Shown: in pieces, positions 47,066 through 55,921 of the stretch | Layout of the letters: each line of letters starts with the position of its first letter | Position numbering within the stretch: position 1 is the first letter of the stretch | Origin: Faecalicatena orotica | GTDB lineage: Bacteria; Bacillota; Clostridia; Lachnospirales; Lachnospiraceae | DNA: 64,000 nucleotides | Assembly (NCBI RefSeq): GCF_003149245.1 | Contig: NZ_QGDL01000012.1 | Coordinates: forward strand, 62,001-126,000 | Direction: 5' to 3' | Program-made: the position numbers and the translations under genes | Notes under the pieces: generated by a model | Told to the model about the DNA's origin: nothing | Database searches by the model: none | Seen by the model: the letters and a program-made list of their open reading frames with translations, nothing else

Positions 47066-47786
47066 ATTTACCGTGTTGATAATAGAAGATGAAAAAAATA
47101 TTCTGGCTTTCGTTGGCAAAGTTTTGAAGAAGCATGAATACAGAGTTCTCTGTGCTGACAACGGCTCGGAAGGCCTGAACCTGATCCATTCCCAATGCCC
47201 GGATGTTATTCTGCTTGATCTCGGGCTCCCGGATATGGACGGCATTTCGATCATCCGTGAAGTACGCACATGGACAAGTACCCCTATCATTGTTATATCC
47301 GCACGCTCCGCAGAAAAGGAGAAGGTCTCTGCACTTGACCTGGGCGCTGATGATTATATTACCAAACCATTCGGCACATCAGAACTGCTCGCCAGAATCC
47401 GTGCCTCGCTGCGCCACAGCAACCGCCTGATCACAGACAGTACGCTTTATATACGCCCCTACCAGAGCGGGGGATTGTGTCTGGACTTTTCCAAACGGCT
47501 GCTGACAATAGACGGCAGAGAGATTCACCTCACACCGATTGAATACAAGATTGTCGCATTTCTCGCCCAGAATTCGGGAAAGGTCATGACTTATGCCTCC
47601 ATTCTTTCAAATGTCTGGGGTCCTTATGCTGATGATGACAACAAAATCCTGAGGGTGAATATGGCTAATATACGCAGAAAACTGGAATCCGATCCCGCAC
47701 AGCCCCAGTATATTTTCACAGAGGTCGGAGTCGGTTACCGCATGAAGGAAGATGAATTTGATACAGGCGATCCTGCACAAGGCTGA
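47055..47786 (+). CDS. KdpE-like response regulator
   Basis: 243 residues from the ATG at 47055 with AAAGGAG upstream, overlapping the kinase by 11 bases. Receiver with E11-D12 and phospho-acceptor Asp55 in ILLDLGLPDMDG; OmpR-type winged helix at the C-terminus (LTPIEYKIVAFLAQN and VNMANIRRKLE). Partner of the preceding kinase, probably for potassium or osmotic control by family analogy. Confidence 0.9.
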   Translation: MTHKFTVLIIEDEKNILAFVGKVLKKHEYRVLCADNGSEGLNLIHSQCPDVILLDLGLPDMDGISIIREVRTWTSTPIIVISARSAEKEKVSALDLGADDYITKPFGTSELLARIRASLRHSNRLITDSTLYIRPYQSGGLCLDFSKRLLTIDGREIHLTPIEYKIVAFLAQNSGKVMTYASILSNVWGPYADDDNKILRVNMANIRRKLESDPAQPQYIFTEVGVGYRMKEDEFDTGDPAQG

Positions 47787-47891
47787 TGTTAAGAAGGCGC
47801 TAAGGTTCCTGCAAAAACCTTTCCTGTCTGATGTTTATGTTCTAAAATGAGTTCATAGCAATTAAGGGAACCAATAAAGGAGCGTACACAC

Positions 47892-48044
47892 ATGGACACA
47901 GGAAATATTGTAATGATTTTACTTATGGTTATCGGCGGTTCAGCCGGTATACTTTCTACCTTATATCTGGCCGTTAGTTTTCCGGCCGTCATCCTCTGGA
48001 AGATATACCGTAAAATCCGTTATGGTTATGCCTTAACTGACTAA
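47892..48044 (+). CDS. Small membrane protein of 50 residues
   Basis: ATG at 47892 with AAAGGAG nine bases upstream. The peptide begins MDTGNIVMILLMVIGG, has one long hydrophobic segment (about 5-37) and a basic end KIYRKIRYGYALTD. A terminator follows at once. It lies 105 bases after the KdpE-like gene on the same strand, so it may be a target or partner of that system. I do not recognise a family; it is not clearly KdpF. Confidence 0.7.
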   Translation: MDTGNIVMILLMVIGGSAGILSTLYLAVSFPAVILWKIYRKIRYGYALTD

Positions 48045-48072
48045 AACTGCCTCACTATTTCTCATATTCCCG

Positions 48073-48108
48073 AAGAGAGCCGGAAACGCAATTGTTCCCG
48101 GCTCTCTT
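48073..48108 (+). terminator. Terminator after the small membrane protein
   Basis: AAGAGAGCCGG-AAC and GTTCCCGGCTCTCTT form a 14-pair stem with one bulge, followed by TTATATAT. Confidence 0.85.
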
Positions 48109-48201
48109 TATATATCCATTCCGACTACAACCAACCCGATTTACAGCACAGACAAAATTATTACCCCTATAATGGTTCCTAGGATTATTCTTGTATAACT
48201 T

Positions 48202-50112
48202 CTAACGGACCAACGGCCCGTTCCGCGTCTTTTTATTCTGATACATTCTCTCATCGGCAAGCTCCAGCAAAGAGTGGTAATTATCCCCCTCTTCCGGATA
48301 TAAAGCGTACCCCATAGAAAAATGGACGGTAATCTCTACATGATCATCCAATGCTACAGTATACCCGTCCTGGTCGGCAGTTATATCTTTAATAATACTG
48401 TCAATCTCGCCTTTGTCAGGACAGTCATATATGCACAATACGAATTCATCTCCTCCCAGACGAGCAGCAACCGCATTGCCGTGATGATATGTTTCAATCA
48501 CCCCGGCTATTTTTTTCAGGTACAGGTCACCGCCTCTGTGCCCGTAAAGATCATTTGTTTCTTTCAGCTTGTCAGCATCTATCATGATCAATGCACTATA
48601 GTTCAGCGGCTTTCCATTCATGAAAATTTCATCCATTTTTGCATAGAATGCCCGCCTGTTAAACAATCCGGTCAGCGACTCGATATCCCGTTCCTGCTCG
48701 ATATGCCGCTTTTCCCGTACTTCCTGTGTTACATCAATCAAAATAGCCAGATTACTTTCTTCGTATGTAAACTCCTCAAACCTGACATACCGTTCTACAG
48801 TTCCCGGCAGTCTATAGATATTATCTGACTGGTGTAATGCATTTTTCTTAAGCTGTTGTTCTTTTTGGGGAATCAGTTCCGGGTGCCCCAATATATAGTT
48901 ATACTCTTCGTCTGTCAGCATCAGTATATCCCTGACCCGGCTGGTTGCCACAACACGTTTAGAACCCGGGATATATTCATAGAGACCAATCGGAATCCTT
49001 GACAGTTCTAACGCGATAGACATCTTTTTAGTGGAACTTAATACACTCTTTAGCATTGCATTAATATGGGTACTGAGTTCGGCCAGCTCAGGAACCGTAT
49101 CTTCACTGAACAGGATATCAGTACCGCCCTGTTCGATTTCATATAATTTTTTATTAATAGCGATGATCCCTTTTACAATTTTCCGGTCTAAATAAATATA
49201 AATAAAAATGATTGCAAGTACAGACAAGAATACAATATCAGTAGCTAAGAGCCAAGTGTCTGTCAGCACCTGCTTATACAGTGACGATTCCAGATAGGTT
49301 CTTGCCAGAATCAGGGAATCCGAATCCTTGATGGCGCAGTAATTTTTCCTGCCATCAATGGTCGGGTGGGCAACGGTTAATTTATCCGAATGGCCGTCCA
49401 GCTCCAGCCCCAGTTCTTCCGCATTCTTTCCTATGTATTCGGGGGCAGTACAGCTGACAATTTCATAACTGTCAGGATCAATTGCATACAATACCGTTGC
49501 GCTGTCGGTCGGAATCAGGGAAAAGACCGAGGAAAAGGTTCTGCCCTCCATTGCCTTCAAAACTCTTTGTGGCTCCAGCCCAATCTGTACGATTCCGCTG
49601 CCATCCTCCATCCACACCGCCGCATACTGCATCAGCTTTTGTTCTGCCGTGTTCGGGGTTATATCCTGACACAATTCAAGTGAGTGGTCTTCCAGCATCG
49701 GGAGAAAAAACTTCATCTGCTCTCCTGAGTTAAAGTTGTAATGGTAATATTCCGGATGTGTGCCGGCATATATTTCACCTTCTGTATTAAAAAAATGGAT
49801 CTCATCAACCTGTAATAATTCTGCTACCCCTATCGCTTCCTCCCGGCTGTTAATCACTTCGGGATAATGCTGCGCCACATAAGCAGCCATCCGCGCCCGT
49901 ATCAGACAGTCATCCGCGAAATCAGATTTGATCTGTGCCAGATCCTGCTCATTCTTCTTTATCATATTCTCAATCTGCCAGAATAAATCTGCAGATTTCT
50001 CTTCTACATTGCTGTGGATAAGCTGGATCCGAAGCACATAATTTATAAGCAAAGTAAACAGCATAACGATAGAAATAACGATAATCAATGCTTTTGTTAT
50101 ACTTTTTTTCAA
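48202..50112 (-). CDS. Membrane diguanylate cyclase with extracellular sensor
   Basis: 636 residues from a TTG at 50112: GAGGAGG lies nine bases upstream and this start clears the end of the preceding gene, whereas longer ATG starts run into it. A membrane segment near 10-30, a large extracytoplasmic domain (dCACHE-like, about 35-280), a second segment near 290-310, a HAMP-like and PAS-like region, and a GGDEF domain in the last 165 residues with an intact RLGGDEFVL signature. It should make cyclic di-GMP. Partner gene upstream encodes an EAL protein. Confidence 0.88.
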   Translation of the reverse strand: MKKSITKALIIVISIVMLFTLLINYVLRIQLIHSNVEEKSADLFWQIENMIKKNEQDLAQIKSDFADDCLIRARMAAYVAQHYPEVINSREEAIGVAELLQVDEIHFFNTEGEIYAGTHPEYYHYNFNSGEQMKFFLPMLEDHSLELCQDITPNTAEQKLMQYAAVWMEDGSGIVQIGLEPQRVLKAMEGRTFSSVFSLIPTDSATVLYAIDPDSYEIVSCTAPEYIGKNAEELGLELDGHSDKLTVAHPTIDGRKNYCAIKDSDSLILARTYLESSLYKQVLTDTWLLATDIVFLSVLAIIFIYIYLDRKIVKGIIAINKKLYEIEQGGTDILFSEDTVPELAELSTHINAMLKSVLSSTKKMSIALELSRIPIGLYEYIPGSKRVVATSRVRDILMLTDEEYNYILGHPELIPQKEQQLKKNALHQSDNIYRLPGTVERYVRFEEFTYEESNLAILIDVTQEVREKRHIEQERDIESLTGLFNRRAFYAKMDEIFMNGKPLNYSALIMIDADKLKETNDLYGHRGGDLYLKKIAGVIETYHHGNAVAARLGGDEFVLCIYDCPDKGEIDSIIKDITADQDGYTVALDDHVEITVHFSMGYALYPEEGDNYHSLLELADERMYQNKKTRNGPLVR

Positions 50113-50137
50113 TCTGCAATTCCTCCTCATAAAACCA

Positions 50138-51544
50138 TTATATAGAGGTTTTCCCAAAATTAACAGACCAGTTTTCAAAAACATCGATAGAAAGTGGTTT
50201 TGAATAGATATACCCCTGAACCATACCGCATTTTATCTCTCGCAGACAGGTGAGTTGTTCCTTTGTCTCAATCCCTTCTGCTACAACAGAAATATTTAAT
50301 GAATCGGCAAGCCTGACAAGACTGGATATAATTTTCCATGATTTCTCATTCATTGTATCGGCAAAAAACTGTCTGTCCAACTTAATTGTATCTACATCAA
50401 ACTCGTTTAGTAGTGCAAGGGAGGAGTATCCAAAACCAAAATCATCCAAAGAACATAGAAAACCATGTTTATGCATGTCCTGTATTACTTTCTTTACCAG
50501 AATAATCTGCTGTGTATCAAAAAACACCGATTCGAGCATCTCAAATTCAATGATTCCATCTGGAATCTGGTATTTTTCCTTTATTGCCACAAATTCTTCC
50601 AGAAAATCAGGATTCTTCATGTGGAGTCTTGACAGATTTACAGAGATAGGAATGACCTGTTTCTTCTCTTTGAACCACCGTTGTACTAACTTACATACCT
50701 CCTCAAACATATAAATATCTAATGTACATATTTTACCATTTGACTCAAACAGGGGAATAAAATCTGAAGGATAAATCATACCACGTTCCGGATGAATCCA
50801 CCTGACCAGTGCCTCTGCCCCGCCCAGCATCTGATTCTCCAGACGGATCTTGGGCTGAAGGTAAATCTGGAAATCATGGTTTTGGATCGATTCCTCGAAT
50901 AACCCGTTTAATTCAGCCTCCCGGTTCATTTTGATGACTAATTGATTATTGAAAAAGGCACAGATTTCCTCCCCTGTCTGGTGTTCACAGGCTGCAATTG
51001 CCCTTCCGACTATAATTTTGATGTCCAGTTCCGGCTCCTCAACAATGTATACCCCCTGTGCCAGATTGATTATATAATGAACATTTTCCCTCCCGTTAAA
51101 AGAAGCAATATCATTGACGATTTCCTCCAGCCTTGAATGCACCTGTTCCTTCCTATTCTCATGCAGGCACAGGAAAAAATGATCTGTTTCACTTCTGGCC
51201 ACAATTTCATCTTCCTGCAGATGACGTTCAATCACAGTATAAATATATTTGAGCGTTTCATTACCCGCTTCCGTCCCAAAGTTCTCGTTAATGTGCTTAA
51301 AGCCCCGGATATTAATAAACACAATAGAATAAGTGCAAGGAGCACTGTGTTTCAATAGCTGCCTGCATTTTAATTGGAATGCATTGATATTATTTCCCTC
51401 TGTTAAGGGATCTGTAAAGGCCATCTTTAACAATGCCTTTCGGTTTTTCCTGCTGATATAAACGATGCAGCCCAGTATGAGAAGAAATGCGATGCCGATT
51501 CCGGCAATGACAGTATTTAAAAGATATAGATTATTTAGTCCCAT
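50138..51544 (-). CDS. GGDEF-EAL protein, probable c-di-GMP phosphodiesterase
   Basis: 468 residues. A membrane segment at about 8-30, a degenerate GGDEF domain (about 40-200; SETDHF in place of GGDEF) and an EAL domain with EALVRW, EFEMLES, DDFGFGYSS and VAEGIET all intact. It should hydrolyse cyclic di-GMP. Just upstream of the cyclase gene on the same strand, 25 bases apart, so both opposing activities may be made from one message. Same layout as the gene at 10605, but it lacks a large sensor region. Confidence 0.9.
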   Translation of the reverse strand: MGLNNLYLLNTVIAGIGIAFLLILGCIVYISRKNRKALLKMAFTDPLTEGNNINAFQLKCRQLLKHSAPCTYSIVFINIRGFKHINENFGTEAGNETLKYIYTVIERHLQEDEIVARSETDHFFLCLHENRKEQVHSRLEEIVNDIASFNGRENVHYIINLAQGVYIVEEPELDIKIIVGRAIAACEHQTGEEICAFFNNQLVIKMNREAELNGLFEESIQNHDFQIYLQPKIRLENQMLGGAEALVRWIHPERGMIYPSDFIPLFESNGKICTLDIYMFEEVCKLVQRWFKEKKQVIPISVNLSRLHMKNPDFLEEFVAIKEKYQIPDGIIEFEMLESVFFDTQQIILVKKVIQDMHKHGFLCSLDDFGFGYSSLALLNEFDVDTIKLDRQFFADTMNEKSWKIISSLVRLADSLNISVVAEGIETKEQLTCLREIKCGMVQGYIYSKPLSIDVFENWSVNFGKTSI

Positions 51545-51574
51545 TTTGATCCACCCTGCCTAAATTGTGATTTT

Positions 51575-51603
51575 ATTTTATCACGGCAGATTATAAAATC
51601 CAA
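51575..51603 (-). promoter_or_regulatory. Promoter of the EAL-GGDEF pair
   Basis: Minus strand TTGGAT, 17 bases, TAAAAT with TG one base upstream of the -10. Confidence 0.6.
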
Positions 51604-51641
51604 CACAAAATCTGTGCACGTATACATATAGCTGACTATCA

Positions 51642-51670
51642 TTGATTTTTCCCTGTTTATATTTTACAAT
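51642..51670 (+). promoter_or_regulatory. Promoter of the tandem GntR gene
   Basis: TTGATT, 17 bases, TACAAT, 34 bases before the chosen start codon. Confidence 0.6.
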
Positions 51671-51704
51671 AATAAAAATATACCGTAACAGGGAGTACTT
51701 TAGC

Positions 51705-53156
51705 ATGAAAATGAAACAAACTTTATTCGAGCGCGTCTACAACGACCTTCATGAGCAAATCGTAACGCAGCGTCTGCCCTACGGAACCCACCTCCCCTCT
51801 ATGAGGATTCTGTGTGACTCTTACCATGTCGGAATCCGCACGGTCAAAGATGTGATGGCCCGTCTGAAAATGGAGGGATATATCCGTACAGAAGAACGGA
51901 AACCCGCTGTCGTCATTTATAACGAATTAAATACAAATAAAAATGCGGCCGTCCAGTCCATATTGGAATATAAAACATGTATATTAGATGTCGCCGACAC
52001 CATGTTCCTGATCATGCCTTCCCTCCTTTCGTTCTCAGCCCGTGCATGCAGCGATTATGATCTGGGAAAATGGAAGACCGTATATAAAAATCTGGACAGG
52101 AAAAGGCCTGCTGCCAAAACAAAAACCTTTTTATCATTTTTGTACGATCTGCTAAAGTGTTCAAACAATCTTTTACTGGGAGATTTATATACGAGTCTTG
52201 AGCTATATGCGAAAATACCGCTCTTACAAAATTTTAATGAATTAAAAGTCCTCTCGATGTCCCATCCCGAATTTGACGGCGTGAAACGGCCTATGGAAGC
52301 GCTTCTTAACCGGGATGTCCCGGAAATTGAGAAATGCCTTGAAGTAATGTATGAAGCTGTCAGGCATGGAATCCGGCAGCAGCTCGGACGCCTGTCCCGG
52401 GAGTTCCCTGATATCACGGAAAGGGATTCCACTGATTTTACATTTGACGTGCGGTATGAAAGAAATGCTTTCTATATCCAGATTGTGCGTGACCTGATTG
52501 ATAAAATCGGTGCCGGCATGTACCCCGCAGGATCTTATCTACCACCTGAAGCAGTGCTGGCTAAGAATTACCAAGTCTGTGTTTCCACAGTACGCAGGGC
52601 ACTGGCTATGTTAAACGAGATCGGTTTTGCCAAAACATTTAACGCTAAAGGCACCATGATTGTCTGGCAGGAAGATGAATCAATTATACAGTGTATGAAA
52701 AACAAGACTTTAAAGTTGGAAACCATGCTGTATCTGAGTGGTTTACAGCTTATGGCAATTCTTATCAAACCCGCTTCGGCTCTGGCATTTCCACATATTA
52801 CGAAAGCCGATACAGACAATCTGCTTTGCCGGATGGATCACCCGGATTTTATCCTTTTTGAAGGCATGATTCAATGCATTATTGACAACCAGACACTGCC
52901 GCCGTTAAAAATTATATTGGAAAGTATCGGTGAGCTGATTATCGGAGGATATTATTACTCCATGTTTTATGACGGACCTTCAAGCGATGAAGCCTTTACC
53001 CTGACAGCCAAAGCCGCGTTTAGGAGTCTCTGTGATGGGAACGTGCATGAATTTTCTTCTAACCTGTCACAATGCTATTGCCATATTTTGACCTATGTAC
53101 GTGATTATATGGTAAAGTGCGGACTTTCGGAAGCACAGAAAATCATAACACCTTAA
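51705..53156 (+). CDS. GntR-type regulator with two winged-helix domains
   Basis: 483 residues from the ATG at 51705 (AGGGAG upstream). The first GntR helix-turn-helix is at about 5-70 (YGTHLPSMRILCDSYHVGIRTV). A helical region follows, then a second GntR-type domain at about 250-320 (AGSYLPPEAVLAKNYQVCVS), and a final helical domain of about 160 residues. Each copy keeps the LP.....L...Y.V...TV pattern of the family. I know no standard family with this layout. It diverges from the c-di-GMP pair and faces the nucleoside-type operon. Target unknown. Confidence 0.8.
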   Translation: MKMKQTLFERVYNDLHEQIVTQRLPYGTHLPSMRILCDSYHVGIRTVKDVMARLKMEGYIRTEERKPAVVIYNELNTNKNAAVQSILEYKTCILDVADTMFLIMPSLLSFSARACSDYDLGKWKTVYKNLDRKRPAAKTKTFLSFLYDLLKCSNNLLLGDLYTSLELYAKIPLLQNFNELKVLSMSHPEFDGVKRPMEALLNRDVPEIEKCLEVMYEAVRHGIRQQLGRLSREFPDITERDSTDFTFDVRYERNAFYIQIVRDLIDKIGAGMYPAGSYLPPEAVLAKNYQVCVSTVRRALAMLNEIGFAKTFNAKGTMIVWQEDESIIQCMKNKTLKLETMLYLSGLQLMAILIKPASALAFPHITKADTDNLLCRMDHPDFILFEGMIQCIIDNQTLPPLKIILESIGELIIGGYYYSMFYDGPSSDEAFTLTAKAAFRSLCDGNVHEFSSNLSQCYCHILTYVRDYMVKCGLSEAQKIITP

Positions 53157-53158
53157 AT

Positions 53159-53205
53159 TTATACGGGACACCGCGATTCTCTCGAATCACGATGCCCCGT
53201 ATTTT
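53159..53205. terminator. Bidirectional terminator between the GntR gene and the long operon
   Basis: ATACGGG.CACCG.GATTC pairs with GAATC.CG.TG.CCCGTAT around TCTC; five Ts follow on the plus strand. It ends both convergent units. Confidence 0.88.
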
Positions 53206-53918
53206 TAGCATTGAGCCTTATATCTGCGGATCATATCTTTCATAGCCGGTACGTCTTCATGCAGCTTTAAAATTGTACTGCCTACAAAAGCAGCATCGCC
53301 GCCCGCGTCTTTTACCATTTTTACATCCTCCGGAGCATGCACACCAACGCCGCAGTAGATCGGGCGCTCGATTCCGCAGTCTCTTAAATGCTTTATACAT
53401 GATTCCAGTGTCGGGTAGTCCGGGTTGATATTTCCGTTTGGTTTTGCCTGCATATATACGAATCCGTTCGATGCTTTTGCAGACTCAATTTCTTCGGGGA
53501 GCATATGGAACTGTACATAACAGGAAACTTTCAGTCCGCCCTCCATAATCTGGTTTTTGATTTTCTCATCTTTCAGGCCGACAAGGAGAACATCCTCGAA
53601 ATCATTTTCCCGGCAGAACTGTATAAAGCGGTCTGCTCCAATTTCCTCCACAGTATTCTCATACGCAAGAACGAGGAAGTGTACTTCCGGAAGCCGTTCC
53701 TTGAGGCGAACCATGCTTTCCATATATTTTTCATAGTCATCACAGACTTCCAGCGCTTTTGCCATTCTGTCTGCTATATAATCGCCTTCCAGATATGGGT
53801 CCCTGGACGGAAAGTCGATCTCCATCATGCGGCACCCTGCGTCTGCATATTCGATTGCTGTTGAAAAGCTGCTTTCCAGTGTCGGATAGCCGTTGGATAA
53901 GTATAAGATAATCTCCAT
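53205..53918 (-). CDS. Stand-alone TrpA-like TIM-barrel enzyme
   Basis: 237 residues, shorter than TrpA (about 268). The first part, GYPTLESSFSTAIEYADAGC then MMEIDFPSRDPYLEGDYI, follows TrpA's ALELGIPFSDPLADGP. Glu33 matches the catalytic Glu49 of TrpA, but Glu44 stands where TrpA has Asp60. A phosphate-binding pattern is present near the end (CGVGVHAPEDVK, DAAFVGSTI). No trpB or other trp gene is near. It is last in the operon, two bases after the dehydrogenase. It probably splits or isomerises a phosphorylated intermediate rather than indoleglycerol phosphate. Confidence 0.82.
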   Translation of the reverse strand: MEIILYLSNGYPTLESSFSTAIEYADAGCRMMEIDFPSRDPYLEGDYIADRMAKALEVCDDYEKYMESMVRLKERLPEVHFLVLAYENTVEEIGADRFIQFCRENDFEDVLLVGLKDEKIKNQIMEGGLKVSCYVQFHMLPEEIESAKASNGFVYMQAKPNGNINPDYPTLESCIKHLRDCGIERPIYCGVGVHAPEDVKMVKDAGGDAAFVGSTILKLHEDVPAMKDMIRRYKAQC

Positions 53919-53920
53919 GT

Positions 53921-55069
53921 TTATTCTCCTTTATATGCCTTAATAAATAATTCTTTGAATTCTTCAATGGTCGGGATGATCGGGTTTGTTTTGGTGCAGC
54001 CGTCAGCCTTTGCCATCTCTGCCATTTCTTCCAGAATGGACATGTATTTATCCTCGTCCGGTATAATTTCTTTGAATGAAGACGGGATGTTTAATTCTTT
54101 GTTCAGTTCTTCTACCATGACTGCCAGATCTTCCCCGCCTGCTTTTGCGGCGAATTCCTTATAAATGCCCGCAGCCCTCTCATCGCCTGTATTATAGCGA
54201 ATGATGTATGGAAGCAGCATCGCATCTCCCAGACCGTGGGCAGTATGGAAATAACTACCCAGTGTATGTGCCATTGAATGTACGATTCCGAGGGATACAT
54301 TTGTAAATGCGATTCCTGCTGTCATGGATGCGTTCAGCATAATTTCCCTTGCCACCATGTCATTGCCATCTTTGAATGCCTTCGGAAGGTTCTCCATAAT
54401 ATCGAGGGCCGCCTGCGTTGCCAAAATGTTGCCCAGATAGTTTGCACGAGTTGACGCAAGTGCTTCCAGGGCATGTGTCAATGCATCCATTCCTGTCTCT
54501 GCCGTGATTCTTGGCGGCATGGAACGAGTCACCTCAGGATCGCAGATTGCGATGTCCGGCATCATTTCCATGTTTCCGACACCATGCTTGATACCGGTTT
54601 CTGTATCGGAAATTACAACAGAACGGGATACTTCGCTTGCAGTCCCGGCCGTGGACGGGATACAGCAGAAAAGGGCTTTTTCCCTCAGTTTCGGGAATTC
54701 ATTCGGAGGAAGGATTGCTTCCAGAGAATCCAGCTCGGGATGCTCGTAATATACCCACATCGTCTTGGCCGCGTCCATGACAGAGCCGCCGCCCAGTGCG
54801 ATAATCAGGTCCGGCCCAAATGTAAGCATTTCTTTTGCACCGCGCATAACAGTCGCGAAAGACGGGTCCGGTTCTACCCCTTCGATCACCTGTGATTCGG
54901 CATTGATTTCTGAGAGGTATCCTTTTACTTTGTCAAGAATTCCGCTTTTTACCATACTGCTTCCGCCGATTACAATAGAAGTTTTCTTTGTGTTTAAAGC
55001 TTTTATATGTTCCAGACAGCCTTCACCGAACATAAGCTGGCTTCCTGCTAATTTCATTGGTCTCATCAT
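53921..55069 (-). CDS. Iron-containing alcohol dehydrogenase
   Basis: 382 residues. NAD-binding GGGSVMDAAKT and metal ligands in TGMDALTHALEAL and GIVHSMAHTLGSYFHTAHGLG; this is the classical AdhB/FucO-like branch, distinct from the BDH/YqhD type at 187-1362. It would interconvert an aldehyde and alcohol with NAD(H). Within this operon it may deal with the aldehyde left after sugar-phosphate cleavage. Two adjacent ATGs at 55069 and 55066 are possible starts. Confidence 0.92.
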   Translation of the reverse strand: MMRPMKLAGSQLMFGEGCLEHIKALNTKKTSIVIGGSSMVKSGILDKVKGYLSEINAESQVIEGVEPDPSFATVMRGAKEMLTFGPDLIIALGGGSVMDAAKTMWVYYEHPELDSLEAILPPNEFPKLREKALFCCIPSTAGTASEVSRSVVISDTETGIKHGVGNMEMMPDIAICDPEVTRSMPPRITAETGMDALTHALEALASTRANYLGNILATQAALDIMENLPKAFKDGNDMVAREIMLNASMTAGIAFTNVSLGIVHSMAHTLGSYFHTAHGLGDAMLLPYIIRYNTGDERAAGIYKEFAAKAGGEDLAVMVEELNKELNIPSSFKEIIPDEDKYMSILEEMAEMAKADGCTKTNPIIPTIEEFKELFIKAYKGE

Positions 55070-55091
55070 AATAAATCATCCTCTTTTCTTT

Positions 55092-55883
55092 TTATTTCAG
55101 TCCATCCATAACTTCCTTGACCAGATCGTAGGAAATCGGGTTCGTCAGGATCCCGCCCTCTTTCAGGCTGGAACCAATGATTGCGCCGTCTGCCGTCTCC
55201 ATCTGTGCCTTAATATTGGAAGCCTTGACGCCGCTTCCTGCGAGTACCGGAACCTTCACAACCTTTTTTACACGAGCAATCATATCGAGAGGTGTTTCCT
55301 CACCGATTACACTTCCCGTTACGATAATTCCGTCTGCCCCGTTGTCAGCCGCTTCTTTTGCGGATTGTTCGATTGTGATGTACGGAAGCAGCATATGTGC
55401 ATGCTTCACCTGAACATCGGCCAGAATCTTAACGTGCTCCAAACCGAGCTGTTTTCTAAAGTCAATACATTCTTTCGCAACCGGATTGATAATTCCGTCC
55501 GTAAACACAACCGTATCGACAAATACCGGAATCCTGACAAAATCAGCTCCTGCCATACCCGCGATCGAAAGCGATGCCTTGCAGTCATTGAACGCCGCAT
55601 CAATCCCAATCGGAATCTTCACACTCTGCCTTACTGCATATGCCGCAGCCGACAGGGCCGCAACCTGAGCAGTTGACAACAGCGCAGTAAACGGAGTATC
55701 CCCCATATTTTCCACAATCAGCGCATCAACTCCCGCTTTCTCCAATGTAATGGCATCCCTGACCGCATGATCTATAATCTTATCAAAGTCCCCGTCAAAT
55801 CCTGCAGTTCCGGGCAACGGAAGGCAATGTACCATACCAATCACTGTCGTGTCCCCAACCCTTAAAATTTCCTGACTACTCAT
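55092..55883 (-). CDS. BtpA/SgcQ-family TIM-barrel protein
   Basis: 263 residues. The N-terminal GMVHCLPLPGT motif and DALIVENMGDTPF are the hallmark of BtpA, named after a photosystem I assembly factor in cyanobacteria; SgcQ of E. coli is a relative in a sugar-type operon. C-terminal VPVLAGSGVKASNIK resembles phosphate-binding strands of ribulose-phosphate-type barrels. Enzymatic function is unknown in bacteria that lack photosystems. It sits in a catabolic operon here, which argues for a metabolic enzyme. Confidence 0.9.
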   Translation of the reverse strand: MSSQEILRVGDTTVIGMVHCLPLPGTAGFDGDFDKIIDHAVRDAITLEKAGVDALIVENMGDTPFTALLSTAQVAALSAAAYAVRQSVKIPIGIDAAFNDCKASLSIAGMAGADFVRIPVFVDTVVFTDGIINPVAKECIDFRKQLGLEHVKILADVQVKHAHMLLPYITIEQSAKEAADNGADGIIVTGSVIGEETPLDMIARVKKVVKVPVLAGSGVKASNIKAQMETADGAIIGSSLKEGGILTNPISYDLVKEVMDGLK

Positions 55884-55921
55884 CGTCTGTCACCTTTCCT
55901 TCCTTTAACCTTCTTTTAAAC

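Noticed and set aside
47892..48044. kdpF
   Set aside because: KdpF is about 30 residues and precedes kdpA. This protein is longer, has a basic tail and no kdpA follows.
53205..53918. Tryptophan biosynthesis gene trpA
   Set aside because: The catalytic Asp60 position is Glu, the protein is short, and no trpB or other trp genes are near.
54765..55676. A 303-codon plus-strand frame across the dehydrogenase and BtpA genes
   Set aside because: It spans two genes with convincing family motifs on the minus strand and shows none itself.
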